Shown here: positions 21,512 to 32,797 of the stretch, in pieces
How positions within the stretch are numbered: position 1 is the stretch's first letter
How the letters are laid out: each line of letters starts with the position of its first letter
Assembly (NCBI GenBank): GCA_001599815.1
Contig: BCIA01000006.1
Coordinates: forward strand, 2,172,961-2,236,960
Length of the DNA: 64,000 nucleotides
Reading direction: 5' to 3'
DNA from: Furcasterigmium furcatum
Lineage: Eukaryota > Ascomycota > Sordariomycetes > Glomerellales > Plectosphaerellaceae
Translations under genes and position numbers: made by a program
Notes under the pieces: model-generated
Databases searched by the model: none
Seen by the model: only the letters and a program-made list of their open reading frames with translations
Told to the model about the DNA's origin: nothing

Positions 21512-21730
21512 TCTCTGTCCTTGTACCATCTTCATCACAGCACGGCGTTCTGGATTACTGGGCGGGCGGTCGGTCACGGCAATGACATCAAAGGACTTGA
21601 TAGATACCATTACGGCGCAATGTTGAATTTCAGATACCTGATTCCTCGACTCCATTTTCCCTATGCCCGTGTAGTCAAGTCTCCCAAACGCCGTCGCATA
21701 AAGCATGTCTCGGGTCTAACACCGCCCGCC

Positions 21731-22224
21731 TTACGCATCGGCCTCGAGCTCTGTGCCGTCCCGCCTGTAGATCGTCAGTATTCGCCCTTCTCCGCGTCAG
21801 AGGTCCAGCACTCACGGAATGTACACCCTGCCCTCGTCCTCGAGCATCTGCTTAACTTCGTCCGGTAATGTTCCCGACACCTTCGTCGCGTAAACCCCCT
21901 TGACGTATCCGTCCAGTCGCTGCCACTTTGCGACCCACGACCGTGCTGGGTCGGCAAGCGTGATGAGGCCCTCGAAGACCTGGGAGGTGCAGCTTTCGAT
22001 CTGCTCCTGGGAGCCGGCGAGGTGGAGGACGTCTTCGCAGTTCGGGCATCCCATATCGCGGAACTTCTGCAGGAAGAAAGCAGCGGTCAGTGGTTGTCAC
22101 AGAAGCGCCACAACTTCAAGAAGGGAGCTGCTGGTGAACTTACCGACTGCGTCATGACGATAGAGCAAATCATGCAGGCGCGCAGGAAGCGCTGCTGACC
22201 GGGGGCGACGAATCCACTGGACAT
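21731..22224 (-). CDS. SPT4: Transcription elongation factor SPT4
   Basis: Exons 22224-22144, 22066-21816 and 21764-21731 encode 121 residues, the normal Spt4 length. A zinc ribbon uses C17, C20, C34 and C37 (RACMICSIV, MGCPNC). The middle matches Spt4 closely: CTSQVFEGLITLADPARSWV, then AKWQRLDGYVKGVYATKVSG, then LPDEVKQMLEDEGRVYIPRD. Spt4 with Spt5 forms DSIF, which clamps RNA polymerase II during elongation. Introns are 77 and 51 nt. The gene is head-to-head with POP8 across 286 bases. The BUR1-type kinase at the right edge of the window would phosphorylate Spt5, Spt4's partner. Confidence 0.96.
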
Positions 22225-22510
22225 GGTGTCTGCGATGGCACTTGTCGGGTTGTCGAAGGAGGGTTGAGGGTGGAAGGTAGCGTGGCGCAAGATTCGTTGT
22301 CTCTTGAGGGCAGGCGGGAAGCTTCTTTGATGTTGCCGATGAATGGCAGGGGAATATGCACTTATGGGGGTAGTCGCCCCGCAAAGCCTGATAGCCTCGC
22401 TTTTCGCAGTGACTGGATTGTTGACTTCACATTTCTTTCTCCCAGTTTCCAACGGAAAGACAAATTCCAACACATTCTGAGCTCTCAGTTCGAGGAGGCC
22501 GGGATGAGCC

Positions 22511-22945
22511 ATGTCGACGCAATCCAAAGGCCAGGATGGCCCCAACAGCACACAGCCGCCAAAACCTAACCCCAAATCTCACGAGCTTCTGAACGTCACC
22601 ATCAAATCACCTCCTTTCTCATACGCCCATCTCGAGGCCATGCGGGACGAGCCTGGCCAGAACACAACGGACAACCTCCAGTTCCGGTCCTACTTCAGCG
22701 CGGCTCTCACTCAATTCCTCGGCACAACAGGTTCGGCCATCTCCATCGACATCCTCAAAGTCCAAGGCAACGAGTGCTGGGTGCGGGTGCCCCGTCCCGA
22801 CCTGGGTGCCTTCGCTGCCGCCACTACAGCCTGGAACGGTAGCCAAGATCAAGGCGTACACACAATGCTGCGGCTACACCAGTGTTCTGACTGGCTGGGA
22901 ACCATGATCGGCAGTGGCGGCCAGGACACGCTCTGGAACTCCTGA
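22511..22945 (+). CDS. POP8: RNase P/MRP subunit POP8-like
   Basis: A single exon encodes 144 residues. After a disordered N-terminus comes a small alpha/beta domain: HELLNVTIKSPPFSYAHLEA, LQFRSYFSAALTQFLGTTGS, AISIDILKVQGNECWVRVP, then DLGAFAAATTAWNG. This is the Pop8 (Rpp14/Pop5-like) pattern. The subunit belongs to the ribonucleoprotein that trims tRNA 5' ends (RNase P) and pre-rRNA (RNase MRP). It shares a short divergent promoter with SPT4. The family is small and diverges fast, so the assignment is likely but would profit from a profile search. Confidence 0.78.
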   Translation: MSTQSKGQDGPNSTQPPKPNPKSHELLNVTIKSPPFSYAHLEAMRDEPGQNTTDNLQFRSYFSAALTQFLGTTGSAISIDILKVQGNECWVRVPRPDLGAFAAATTAWNGSQDQGVHTMLRLHQCSDWLGTMIGSGGQDTLWNS

Positions 22946-23129
22946 GACTGGTAACGGGAAACCCAAATTTCATTGCTCTCTCAACTGGGGGGGGTATGAT
23001 GCATTCAGAACTCCGATTTTGAACCGCCATGCGCTGCCTGCGACAGCACATACGCCTTCCAGATGCAACTAGCACATTCTAACTCCCAAATCCCGTCCGG
23101 GCAGCGGTGCCTTGTGCGCCATGGTTCGT

Positions 23130-24921
23130 CTACATCAGAGACGACATCAGGGAGCTCTGGGCGTATGCCTGAAGTCGAGGGTTAGCGAGGAGCTCAACAA
23201 AGAAGGATGCCTCGGTGACGGAAGGCTTACCATGGGCTTAATGTCCGGGTGAGGAACTGCATCAAACTGCTCAAAGTGCAGCTTGTAGTCGGGGCCGATG
23301 TTGATGTAGGCGCCCCTGTTCTCGGTGGAGTCGCAGTACTTGGGAGCCGAGAAGACTGGAAAAGATATTAGTCACAATATCAGAGCATCAATACCATAAT
23401 GGGCCATGCTTACCGGTGATGCAACGTCCGTCATGCTGCACCTCGTAACCGTCCATCCTGACTTCGTGACTGCGGATGACAGCCTCGAGACCGTTGTTCT
23501 CGCAGAACTTCTTGGTAATGTCAGGGCCGAACTGCATGCCGACGCCACGCTTGCTGGGCCCACGACCCGGCTCCTCCTGAGGGTCTGTCCACAGCATCTC
23601 CATCATCAAGCCAGACTGGCCGGGCTGGCGCTGCGCGTGCCTGTCGAGCTTGCGGATGTCGTCTAATGTGACCTTGTCGTCGGAGAAGAGGCCGCCGTGT
23701 AGCACAAGGTACTTGGTTCCGATCAACGTCGCCAAGGGCAGGGCCGAGAAACTCTCGGAGAACAGCTTGAAGATTCTACACCATGTCAGTTTGCGAGACC
23801 CGTCAGAGTGGTTCGCGAATCTCACCTGTCGTTGTACTTGGCCTTGCACTCGCCCTCGAAGCCGTAGACCTTGTTCATGTCATCGGTCTCGTGGTTACCG
23901 CGGTTCAGGAAGAAACCGCCGGGCCTCAGCCACTTGTATGCGTAGAGCAGCAGCGCAATCTCCGTAGACCACGAGCCACGGTCGACAAAGTCGCCGTTGA
24001 AGAGGTAGTAGTGCTTGTCGCTAGGCTTTCCGTTGAGCCTGAAGAGCTCCATAAGGTCGAAGTACTGGCCTGCACAAAAGAGGTCAGCTCGCGGGTAATT
24101 GTGTCGTCGTCGCGGAACTTACCGTGCGTATCACCGCAGACAGTCAACTTAACGTCGTCAGGGATCTCCATCTCAACCATGGTGGCCTCGTTGTACACGA
24201 TATCCTTAACCGCCAGGATGATCTGGTAGACGTATTTCTTATGAATCTTCTTGCCGTTCTTGAATCGCTCAATCATGTCGTCGATGAACTCTTGGGTGAT
24301 CTCCTTCTCTAGCCGCACGCCGTCATAGTCTGCCTCGATGGGGATCGAATCGACATCAAGACCTTCGGCTGCGGAGGGCTCGTCGCCGACCTCGATAGCA
24401 GCGAAGAAGGCGAGCTTGCGGACGATCTTCTTGCACTCATCGAGCTTGAGCTGTGCGTCCTTGTTGCTCGGATCGATGGAGACACACTTCTTGAAGTCCT
24501 CGACGGCATCCTTAGGTCGGAGGATGGCCGTGTGGGCAAGGCCACGCCGGAACCAGGCCTAGCAGCGTCGATCAGCAATGGGTCCAAGTTGTGTATTCCT
24601 GGGCTCTTCCGAACCTTGACGAGCGTCGGGCTCAACTCTAGCGCCTTGTCGCAGTCTGCAATCGCATAGCCGTATGCCTCAGATTTGATGTGCGCCTACA
24701 ATGATCACCGCAAGGTCAGTCACGCGAGCACTGCGAGATTGGGACAGTCGTCAGGTGTGGAGGGCGCAGACCTGGGCTCGGTTGGTAAAGTACGTCGGCT
24801 CCTTGTCGTTGAGCTCGATGGCCTTGTTGTAGAAATCAACGGCAGCGGGCCAGTCGTGCTTCTGGAAGGCCTTGTTGCCCTCGTTCTTGAACGCCGTGGC
24901 TTGCTCCGCGGGGGTCGCCAT
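23130..24921 (-). CDS. PPT1: Ser/Thr protein phosphatase 5 (TPR-PP5)
   Basis: Seven exons: 24921-24772, 24695-24615, 24558-24123, 24069-23826, 23775-23414, 23355-23231 and 23168-23130, for 478 residues. Three N-terminal TPR units (about 6-108) start MATPAEQATAFKNEGNKAFQ. The catalytic domain carries GDTHG (219-223), GDFVDRG (248-254) and NRGNHE (278-283), then VLHGGLFS and SHEVRMDGYEV. The C-terminal helix ends AYAQSSLMSSLM. PP5/Ppt1 docks on Hsp90 through its TPRs and dephosphorylates the chaperone and its clients. The TPR and C-terminal helix autoinhibit the enzyme. Introns are 50-76 nt with GT-AG ends. Confidence 0.96.
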
Positions 24922-25417
24922 GATGCAGGATGGAGAGAGGGGTATCTTTGTAGAACTGAAGTCGCGCCGTTATTTGCCTCTGAAGCCGCAGGAAATATGC
25001 AAGAGAAGAAGATTCCCAGAGAAACGCAATTCTGGAAAGGGAAGTGAAGACACTGGAGAGAGCCTTGCGATGCGCTCGCTGACGGATCGTCGGTTTTAGA
25101 CTTGAGCCGCCGAGGAAAGTCGAGGTGAATCCTCCTTCTCAGGTACCTACCTCACTAGCGCCAAGACGGCACTAGCAGTGTACGATAAGAACCTGGAAGC
25201 TTGAGCCGCCGATAACGGTTCGGACACTCGCCGTATTGCATTAGCGCGTGGAGGGGCAGACTTGGCTTGCCGACCCTCAAGGGGTGCAGCCTGTAACAGA
25301 ACCCAAAGCCATTCATCCCCAGCTGCGGCTCCAGTCAGGTCCCTGTTCAACCATCTCACGACACCCCTTCGCAGACTCAGCAGGCCCGGCTTGAGTCGTT
25401 TACCACGAGCGCCCATC
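24922..25417. other. Divergent promoter region, PP5 / ESS2
   Basis: 496 bases between two outward genes. The ESS2 frame stays open upstream of its ATG from 25262 but has no in-frame ATG there, so that part is read as leader. Confidence 0.55.
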
Positions 25418-26737
25418 ATGGAGTCGGGTCCATCACAAGCTCTCGTGCGAAAGCGCACCGACTTGGACCTGATGCCACCTCCACCTCCAGCCAAGAAAAT
25501 CAAGCGACCCAAACGAGTTATCGACGAAGACACATACACCGACGCCCTCTCTCATATCATCGCCCGCGACTTCTTCCCGGGCCTGTTGGAGACGGAGACG
25601 AAACAAGAATACCTCGATGCCCTCGACTCGAAGAATGCTGCCTGGATTTCCAGTGCTAGCCGACGCCTTCAGCTTGTCATGACGCCTGGCAGAAAAGTCC
25701 GGGGAACACCAGCACCTCGACGACCCGCGAATGGGGATCAAACACCATCCGCTTACGGCGCAGATACGCCCGCGTCCGTTGCACCCACAGTTGCCGAGGA
25801 ACCGAAGCCAGCTGTCGACATCAACATGAGCCTCGCCGCTTTCCAGTCAAAATACACCAGCGAGGATAACGAGAGTTTCTACAAACTTCTTGACAAGCAA
25901 AATCAGAAGAAAGCGGAGAAATACTCTTGGATTTGGACGGGGAACAAGCTCCCTTCGAAGCAGATGATCAAGCAGGCGGAGGTGGAGTCCAAGTTGGCGG
26001 ACAAAGGGCAACTCGTCGATGATGGCTACATCAAGCGCGACAGACTGGCCATCAAAGACGCGGATGAGAGACCGGCGCGCCCTGACAGCTGGAATACGAA
26101 CCCGCGCAACAACTTTATGTTTGCGCCAGATGGCGTTGACGACGAGTCGGAGAGCCCAGCGGCAAAAGCCCAGGCGCAGTCGCGCGCGGCTCCCAGGGGC
26201 ATCAACTACGAGAACACTAGGATACCAGAACCGCCCGTCATTGAACGGCCTCCTTCTCCAACCATGTCTGCCGTACGAGACGCCATCGCAGGGCGGCCAA
26301 GGCCAGAAGACCGAAACTCGAGCGTTGGAGGGAGCGAAACACCCAGGGTCAACGGGTATGCCTTTGTCGACGATGAAAGCGATGACGAGGAAGAGGCCCC
26401 CGTGCCCATCATTGATCTGGGCCCTGGAGATGCGACTCCGAACCCGTTCAAGATCCATGAACAGCGCTCTCGAGAAGAACTCCATCATCAACTGGTTGAA
26501 CGCGCCGCCCAGTCGAAAAGGGAGTCCGCTAAGAACGGATTCACGGGTAAGCCGGACAAGACGCCTGTACCGAAATTCCCGTCCAGCCCTCGGGTAACCG
26601 GAAGCTTGACACCGGCAGCGCAGAGACTCTGGAACAAGATCGGGACTCCTAAATCCAGCAGCTCAGGGGTGCCAACAGGCAAGACGCCCCTGAGGGCGAG
26701 AGGGTCATTGTTGAAGAGCGTCACCCGGCAGGGTTGA
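25418..26737 (+). CDS. ESS2: ESS2/DGCR14 splicing-associated nuclear protein (Bis1-like)
   Basis: A single exon encodes 439 residues from the ATG at 25418, which gives MESGPSQALVRKRTDLDL. The diagnostic N-terminal block is KRPKRVIDEDTYTDALSHII then ARDFFPGLLETETKQEYLDA. Later come MSLAAFQSKYTSEDNESFYK, KYSWIWTGNKL and NFMFAPDGVD. The C-terminus carries LTPAAQRLWNKIGTP, another Es2 hallmark. Es2/DGCR14 is a component of late (C-complex) spliceosomes. The S. pombe homologue Bis1 is nuclear and stress-linked. The intervening regions are Pro/Ser/Arg-rich and probably disordered. Confidence 0.93.
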   Translation: MESGPSQALVRKRTDLDLMPPPPPAKKIKRPKRVIDEDTYTDALSHIIARDFFPGLLETETKQEYLDALDSKNAAWISSASRRLQLVMTPGRKVRGTPAPRRPANGDQTPSAYGADTPASVAPTVAEEPKPAVDINMSLAAFQSKYTSEDNESFYKLLDKQNQKKAEKYSWIWTGNKLPSKQMIKQAEVESKLADKGQLVDDGYIKRDRLAIKDADERPARPDSWNTNPRNNFMFAPDGVDDESESPAAKAQAQSRAAPRGINYENTRIPEPPVIERPPSPTMSAVRDAIAGRPRPEDRNSSVGGSETPRVNGYAFVDDESDDEEEAPVPIIDLGPGDATPNPFKIHEQRSREELHHQLVERAAQSKRESAKNGFTGKPDKTPVPKFPSSPRVTGSLTPAAQRLWNKIGTPKSSSSGVPTGKTPLRARGSLLKSVTRQG

Positions 26738-27019
26738 ATGGAGACGGAATTCACGCGATATGATTTAGATTATGATACCCCAATACTACTAGCTAAACAA
26801 AGCTGTCTCTTCATCCTGGCTGCGAACCTTTTGTGTTGTCGTGGTGTCTTGATGACAGTGTTCCTTTAATTGCATACGAGTGAGACGAGTCGGATGTTCT
26901 TTTTTGCTCTCCATGACAAGCTCAAGCTCCCAACCCTTCCTTATATCTCCGTAACCAACGACAATCGGCGAAAACTGCTCACGACATGCAATTGAGGTAA
27001 TCCGAATCAATTCGACCTG

Positions 27020-29155
27020 ATGAGGTTCGTCGATTTCGCCATCGACCTGGCGGCGGTCGTCAATGCCTCTCGTTCCGTGGCCGCCAAGCATGTTGCGCTT
27101 CGGGGCCGGCAGCTCCAGAATCTCAACCGGGCATCGGCGCTCAAGACCAATCTGAGGCCCCAACCCGCCGCTGCTACAGAGAAGGAGGCAGGCGATTCCT
27201 CGTCACAGGGAGATGTCTCAGCATCAACTAGCCAGGCAACCCCTGCGCAGGATGCAGCTCCTCATGTCATCCACGTCCCTCACAGCTCACCAAGCCATGT
27301 GGCAGCAAGCTTGAAGCAGGCTCCTACTCTCAAACCCGACTCGGCATCCGTCCTGTCGCAGCTAAGGGAATCGAAGCCAGCAGGTTTCCCGTGGTCCGAT
27401 GCGTCTGCCGTGGAGCACAAGAGCCCCTCAGCCCAGGCGCCCCCAGCGTTCGGGTCACCGAATCAGCCGGAGGAGCTCGCCGATCTACCCCAGGGTATCA
27501 ACGTGAACATCTTCCATACTAAGCGAGGATCGAACTTACTTGGAGAGCTTGGCCGCGAGAAGCCCAAGCCTGTTGGATTGCCCGAATTTGTCAGCCACTC
27601 TCATCCAAAAGAGCCCAAAGCAGCCACCACCGCGACCTCTGAGGTGTCCGGCGCATCAAGGAATGCAGTTGAGACTCCAAATACCAGGAGCGAGGCCGAG
27701 GCAGCAAGCCCAGTTGTCAGCGCGGAGTCAGTGCCCCGGGAGAATGTTGATGCAGAGCCCGTGGAGACACGACCGGTGGCAACGTCTGCCCGGGAAACGC
27801 CCCCGGCTGCGGACGCTGTTGTCAAGCCCTACGTCCTGAGGGAATCCAGGGTCCCGTCATCCCGCTTTGGCAGGATATGGAATTACAGCGGTCTCGCAGC
27901 AGGTATGGTGGGAGGGGCCATTACAGAGAGCATCGGCCGAGCTTTCGGAGGCGGCGGCGAGGGTTCCGTGATGCTTAGCCCCGGAAACATGGAACGGCTC
28001 GTCGCCAAGCTCTCACGAATGCGAGGAGCCGCTCTCAAGTTTGGTCAGATGTTGAGCTTTCAAGACTCGAAAATGCTGCCTGGCCCTATTCAAGAAGTCA
28101 TGCAGAGAGTCCAGGACAGGGCAGACTACATGCCCGCTTGGCAGCGAGACAAGGTGCTCGTGAGCAACTTGGGCCCAAACTGGCGGGATTTGTTCGAGGA
28201 TTTCGAGGAGAAGCCCATCGCTGCCGCCTCCATCGGTCAGGTCCATCGCGCCACGCTGAAGGAGGGCAGCCGGAAGGTCGCCGTCAAGATCCAGTTTCCC
28301 GGTGTCGCTGACTCTATCAACTCGGATCTGGATAATCTTGGTATTCTCCTGACGGCTACCAAGCTTCTCCCGAAGGGACTTTACCTGAACAAGACGATCG
28401 ACAACGCAAGACTGGAACTTGGGTGGGAATGCGACTACGACCGAGAGGCCCAATGTGCCACTCGTTATTCAGAGCTGCTGCTCGACGAGCCCGACACATT
28501 CCTTGTACCAAAGGTCTACCCCGAGGCATCTGGAAAGCAAGTCATTACAATGGACTTCATGGAGGGTGTCGGCGTGACGCGAGTCAAGTCCTTCACTCAA
28601 GAGCAGAAGGACTGGATCGGTACCCAGATCCTCCGCCTCTGCCTCCGCGAGATCACCGAGTTCCACTTCATGCAGACCGACCCTAACTGGACCAACTTCC
28701 TCTACAACGCCGAGACGAACAGGTTGGAGCTGCTCGACTTCGGCGCATCCCGAGAGTTCCCCGTCGAGTTTGTGACGAAATATGTCCAGCTCCTAGCAGC
28801 TGCGTCCCGGTCGGATCGTGAGGCGGTTCGTGCGCTTTCGCAGGACCTGGGCTACCTCACCGGCCACGAGAGTAAGATCATGATCGATGCTCACATCAAG
28901 TCCGTCATGACCCTGGCCGAACCGTTCCTCCAGTCTGCCCCCGAGGTGTACGACTTCCAGGACCAGACCATCACGGAGCGTGTCAAGGCGCTCATCCCGG
29001 TCATGCTCAACGAGCGTCTTGCGCCTCCGCCCGAGGAGACGTACAGTCTTCATCGCAAGCTGAGCGGCGCTTTCCTTCTCTGCGCGAGACTTGGCAGCAA
29101 GGTCCGTTGCCGCGAGATGTTCGTCGAAAGCCTCAAGAAGGGTGGCTATCCCTGA
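27020..29155 (+). CDS. COQ8: COQ8/ABC1 (ADCK) atypical kinase-like protein
   Basis: A single exon encodes 711 residues. Family landmarks are the KxGQ helix in RGAALKFGQMLSFQD (K340), the Ala-rich nucleotide loop AAASIGQVH (401-409), VAVKIQFPGV, LGWECDYDREA, the catalytic-loop MQTDPNWTNFLYN and the metal-binding DFGAS (573-577). COQ8 supports the coenzyme Q synthome on the matrix side of the inner mitochondrial membrane, through ATPase-like activity, not classical kinase activity. The first 270 residues are longer than in yeast and low-complexity. They begin MRFVDFAIDLAAVVNASRSV and contain NIFHTKRGSNLLGELG, a segment that looks conserved and may be functional. No intron is needed. Confidence 0.94.
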   Translation: MRFVDFAIDLAAVVNASRSVAAKHVALRGRQLQNLNRASALKTNLRPQPAAATEKEAGDSSSQGDVSASTSQATPAQDAAPHVIHVPHSSPSHVAASLKQAPTLKPDSASVLSQLRESKPAGFPWSDASAVEHKSPSAQAPPAFGSPNQPEELADLPQGINVNIFHTKRGSNLLGELGREKPKPVGLPEFVSHSHPKEPKAATTATSEVSGASRNAVETPNTRSEAEAASPVVSAESVPRENVDAEPVETRPVATSARETPPAADAVVKPYVLRESRVPSSRFGRIWNYSGLAAGMVGGAITESIGRAFGGGGEGSVMLSPGNMERLVAKLSRMRGAALKFGQMLSFQDSKMLPGPIQEVMQRVQDRADYMPAWQRDKVLVSNLGPNWRDLFEDFEEKPIAAASIGQVHRATLKEGSRKVAVKIQFPGVADSINSDLDNLGILLTATKLLPKGLYLNKTIDNARLELGWECDYDREAQCATRYSELLLDEPDTFLVPKVYPEASGKQVITMDFMEGVGVTRVKSFTQEQKDWIGTQILRLCLREITEFHFMQTDPNWTNFLYNAETNRLELLDFGASREFPVEFVTKYVQLLAAASRSDREAVRALSQDLGYLTGHESKIMIDAHIKSVMTLAEPFLQSAPEVYDFQDQTITERVKALIPVMLNERLAPPPEETYSLHRKLSGAFLLCARLGSKVRCREMFVESLKKGGYP

Positions 29156-29369
29156 TTGTATATCACTTCCGGGAATACCATGTCCCCATCTCTGTATCAA
29201 CACCATTGTACCATCAAATCGGGGCTCGTTGGGCGAACGTAGAGTATATAGACAAAGCTGCGGAAGAGCCTAGACTTGCGTGGGCTTAAATAATCAGCTC
29301 ACCTCGCCTGTAATCTACGATAGACACCTTCCTTGAATATCATCGCTCATCAACGTCAAAATTATACAA

Positions 29370-30354
29370 TCATGCCCTTCGCTGCATGTGTTCCAGCTCC
29401 CTCTTCTCCCGCGACGCCAGCTTCTTCCGCCGTCTCTCGATGCTCTTGTCGACCTGCCTCTTCTTCATACCCTGGAACTGCTCCGTGAGCAGCCGCTTCT
29501 TCTGCTCCGACTTCTTGAGGTAGAACGGCTTCTTTCCTTGTTTGACGAGCTCCTTCTCCTCCCGTCTGTGATCCTCCAGGATACGCCGCTCGCGGTCCTT
29601 CTTGTCCTCGGCCTTCTTCTTGCTCTCCATAGACATTAGCTGGCGCTGAAGACGTTCCTTTTCTTCCGGGTTCTTCTTCATCTTCTTGATCTCCGCGCGC
29701 AGTGCCGACATTTCGGTAGCGCGGTACTCGTCGAGGAAGGCATAGGCCTTCTTGGCCTTGGCCTCGTCAAAGCCCGGGTTCGAGTTGACGGCCGCATCGA
29801 AGCGAGGATCTCGCGCCTGCGGTCTAGCGATGGTGTCGAACTCGCGCTTGCGGGACACGGGCCTCTTGGATGTCATTTCTGTCGGGGCATGCTTCGACGT
29901 GCGCTTGACGGGGGCGGCCCTTTTTCCTCTCCTTCCAGGCTGTGCATCATCCTCCGAGCGATCTTCGTCCTCGGATTCCTGGTCTTCCTGCCCCTTTCGC
30001 CGTTTTTTCGAGGGCATTGACGCCTGGGCCTTGGCCAGGGCGCCGAAAGAGACACTGGAAATGTCAAGCTTTGCCTTTGAGGGCCGGTCGTCCTCGGACT
30101 GTCATCACGTGTTAGTGACTTCTCATAGTGATGGAGTTGCAGCAGTAGTGTACCTCTTCTTCTTCGTCGTCAGATTCTCCATCTTCATCCTCTTCCTCCT
30201 CTTCGGAGAAGCCTTGTTCTGAAGGCGCTTCCTCGTCAGAAGCTACCGGGCTCTCATCATAGTCGGGTTCAGGTTCCGGCTCCTTCCTCGCCTTTACGCG
30301 ACGCTGAAGGCCCGATGATGGCATCTTCCTCTTGATCACCGTGTCTTTCACCAT
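29370..30354 (-). CDS. RRP36: rRNA biogenesis protein RRP36
   Basis: Exons 30354-30154 and 30098-29370 encode 309 residues, with an intron of 55 nt and a CTAAC branch. The N-terminus is acidic (long Glu/Asp runs), followed by a basic linker. The conserved Rrp36 core is SKRPVSRKREFDTIARPQAR, then DPRFDAAVNSNPGFDEAKAK and KAYAFLDEYRATEMSALRAE. The end is a K/R/E-rich helix with KKPFYLKKSEQKKRL. Rrp36 is a small-subunit processome factor needed for early cleavages (A0-A2) of pre-18S rRNA in the nucleolus. It shares this pathway with the ECM16 helicase at the left edge of the window. Confidence 0.95.
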
Positions 30355-31146
30355 GGTGAAAATTTGTGACGGAAGCCGAAGTGGGCGCGGTGTCAAATCG
30401 TCGTCGCTCTGAAGAGCAAGGGTGAGACTGGCGTGAGCCCAACAGTCGAAAGCTCTATGGGGAGTCGGCCTGAGCAAAGCCTAAGTTAAGATGATTCCAG
30501 CGGCCCTAGAAAGCAAGATTCGAGAAGCGGGAACCCCCAGGCGCAATTATGAAGATCTAATCAGAGTGGTCGGTCATGTCGAACGCCGAACGGACTCGTA
30601 CTGAATTTGTCGAGGTTGGGTGACGGAACTTTTAAGCGGGGCAGTCAAAGTTCGATAACCGATAAGGACCATTATCGATAAGATCCCGTTCCAGGGCAGC
30701 CCCCCGATTGGTAGGTCGGAAACCAACGTTGACTCCGGCTCTTCAACTTTGTGACACTGCCAATATTTCTTCATTGCGCGCAGCGTCAGACATTCTTATC
30801 TGAAAAGATTCAACTCGAATCAGCTTGGATCGCGGTGTGGCTATTCGCCGTTTTCGACGTTGCGGGGAAAGAGAATCCAAGGAGATCTCTCAAGTGACAC
30901 GTGGACCAGTGCCAACTCATGCAACATCTCATTCGCAGAGTCCTGCGTGGTACACTGCTCCCGCTTCGCGTTTATCAAGGATTCCATTCTACAGCAGCAA
31001 ACAGCAGCAAGTTTGCTGCGAAGACCACAGAATCCGTCTGTCCAAGTAGATGCGAATCATCTGCTGGAAAGGACCAACCCAACACCGCACCCCAGTCAAA
31101 GCCCATCCTTCGACACAGCAACGGACTTCCATACGGATCCTCCGCG
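30355..31146. other. Divergent promoter region, RRP36 / NIF-like HAD gene
   Basis: 792 bases. A CACGTG E-box lies at 30898-30903, and an AT-rich GATAAG-containing stretch spans about 30650-30800. An open plus-strand frame runs into the HAD gene from about 30901 but carries no support as coding sequence. Confidence 0.5.
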
Positions 31147-32308
31147 ATGGACAACTTCAACTTGTTTCTGCAAAGCCAGATTGCAGTGCCGTATCCAGGC
31201 TTTGACCAGCCTCAGCCATTCCAGACTGGACCCGTACCAGGCCTCACAGATGCGGGTTTGGCCCCGCCTCCGCCCCCGCCGTTATACACCTTCGACCTCG
31301 AGGGGTCTCGCGGCCAGCAGCCACCACCACAGGGAGCAATGCCCGCACAGATGTCAGTCTCTTCGCCTTGCCGTATAATTCAAAGTAGCAATCGAGTTTA
31401 CTCCCATGGCCAGGACTAACCTGTGCCGCAGAAACTCCCAAGTGGATGCAACGTCCACTCAGGGCGCAACGAACGGCAAGAAGGCGAAACGCAAAGCCAA
31501 GGGCATCAAACGCAAGCAAGGCAAAGCACAGGCAAAGAACATGGACGCCAACGCTCCCACTTCTGCTCCTACGGCCCCAGCTGCGGCTGGCAGTCCATTC
31601 AGGCCCGAACGGAGTCCTATCGTCCCTCCGAGCGCGGCGTCGGGCGGCATCCCCAGCCCATCGCCCTTTTACCTCGCGCTGGCCTTCGAACCACCGGTGC
31701 GCCTTGAGAGCCCTCGCACCATTCTCGTGGTAATGGACCTCAACGGCACCCTTCTCTTCCGCCCCGACCGCCGGCGCTCCCGCCACTTCGTCCGGCGGCC
31801 CCATGCCGGGCCCTTCATGGAGTACCTCATCGATACCTTCTCAGTCGCCGTCTGGTCCTCCGCCCGCCCTGAGAACGTCTCAATCATGTGCGACGTCCTC
31901 CTTGGCGCGTCTCACCGCGACCGCCTAACCGCTGTCTGGGGTCGTAACAAGTTCGGCCTCTCCGCGGAAGACTACAACCAGCGCGTCCAGTGCTACAAGC
32001 GCCTCCAGATCCTATGGGCTGACCCGGCCGTCCAGGCCTCACACCCCCAGGCAGCCGTCGGCGGGCGATGGGACCAGACCAACACCGTTCTCGTCGACGA
32101 CTCCCTCGAGAAGGCCCGCACAGAGCCCCATAACCTCCTTCGCATCCCCGAGTTCTTCGGTGACGCCGAAGAGACTGGAGACGTGCTGCCCCAAATACAT
32201 GATTATCTGAACGAATTGGCGTGGCAGGCCGATATCAGCAGGTACATCCACGCCAATCCGTTCGCGCTCAACCCGGAGTATAAGCTTCCGGGTGTAGATC
32301 GAACTTAG
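31147..32308 (+). CDS. FCP1/NIF-like HAD family protein with DLNGT motif
   Basis: Exons 31147-31352 and 31432-32308 encode 360 residues, with a 79-nt intron, GTCAGT donor and GACTAAC branch. The first 160 residues are Pro/Gln/Lys-rich and include a KKAKRKAKGIKRKQGKAQAK block, a likely nuclear localisation signal. The HAD/NIF domain starts at TILVVMDLNGTLLFRP (D171). Next come GPFMEYLIDTFSVAVWSSAR (motif II Ser) and TNTVLVDDSLEKARTEPHNL (motif IV, D291-D292). Classical FCP1/SCP phosphatases have DxDxT, and here the second Asp is Asn (N173). That residue normally acts as general acid, so activity may be reduced or altered. Related DLNGT proteins occur in other fungi, as far as I recall. Confidence 0.85.
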
Positions 32309-32797
32309 GCTTCGCTGTCGATAACGAGATACATGCTTTGGGAGGTATGAGATCTGGATGGCAACTTGGGACGGTTGAATGTACGGATAGCATGTTTGGC
32401 GTTACGAGGCATCCATGAGACAGACATGAAGAGGTTCTAGGCTTATATCAGTGGCTGTTACGCAACATTGCACTAGATTTGATAGATCTTTGGCGGCCAG
32501 GCCTGGCATCGCAGCAAAAAGACACGGTCACAGACACACACGATAGCGAAATCTAGGTCGGTCTAGAGTGAATTAGTTTTGATGTTCTTGTTCTCTTGAT
32601 TCTCTCGTTCGTGCCGATCATGATAGCTAGCTCGTTGAAAAGCCTTTTGGCATTTGCGTTACAAGACAAACCTCCGAGACCACAGAAGTCATCAGCACGT
32701 CCCAAAATTTTCCCGGTCGTAACCTCATACTATCATCCTGCCGTGAGCCGTAACAACCTCCAGCAGCGCGCGCGTCACCCTGTCGCAGGCGAGCCGC
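32309..32797. other. Intergenic, convergent 3' regions
   Basis: 489 bases, AT-richer than neighbours, holding the 3' UTRs of the HAD gene and of eEF1B-gamma. No gene seen. Confidence 0.5.
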
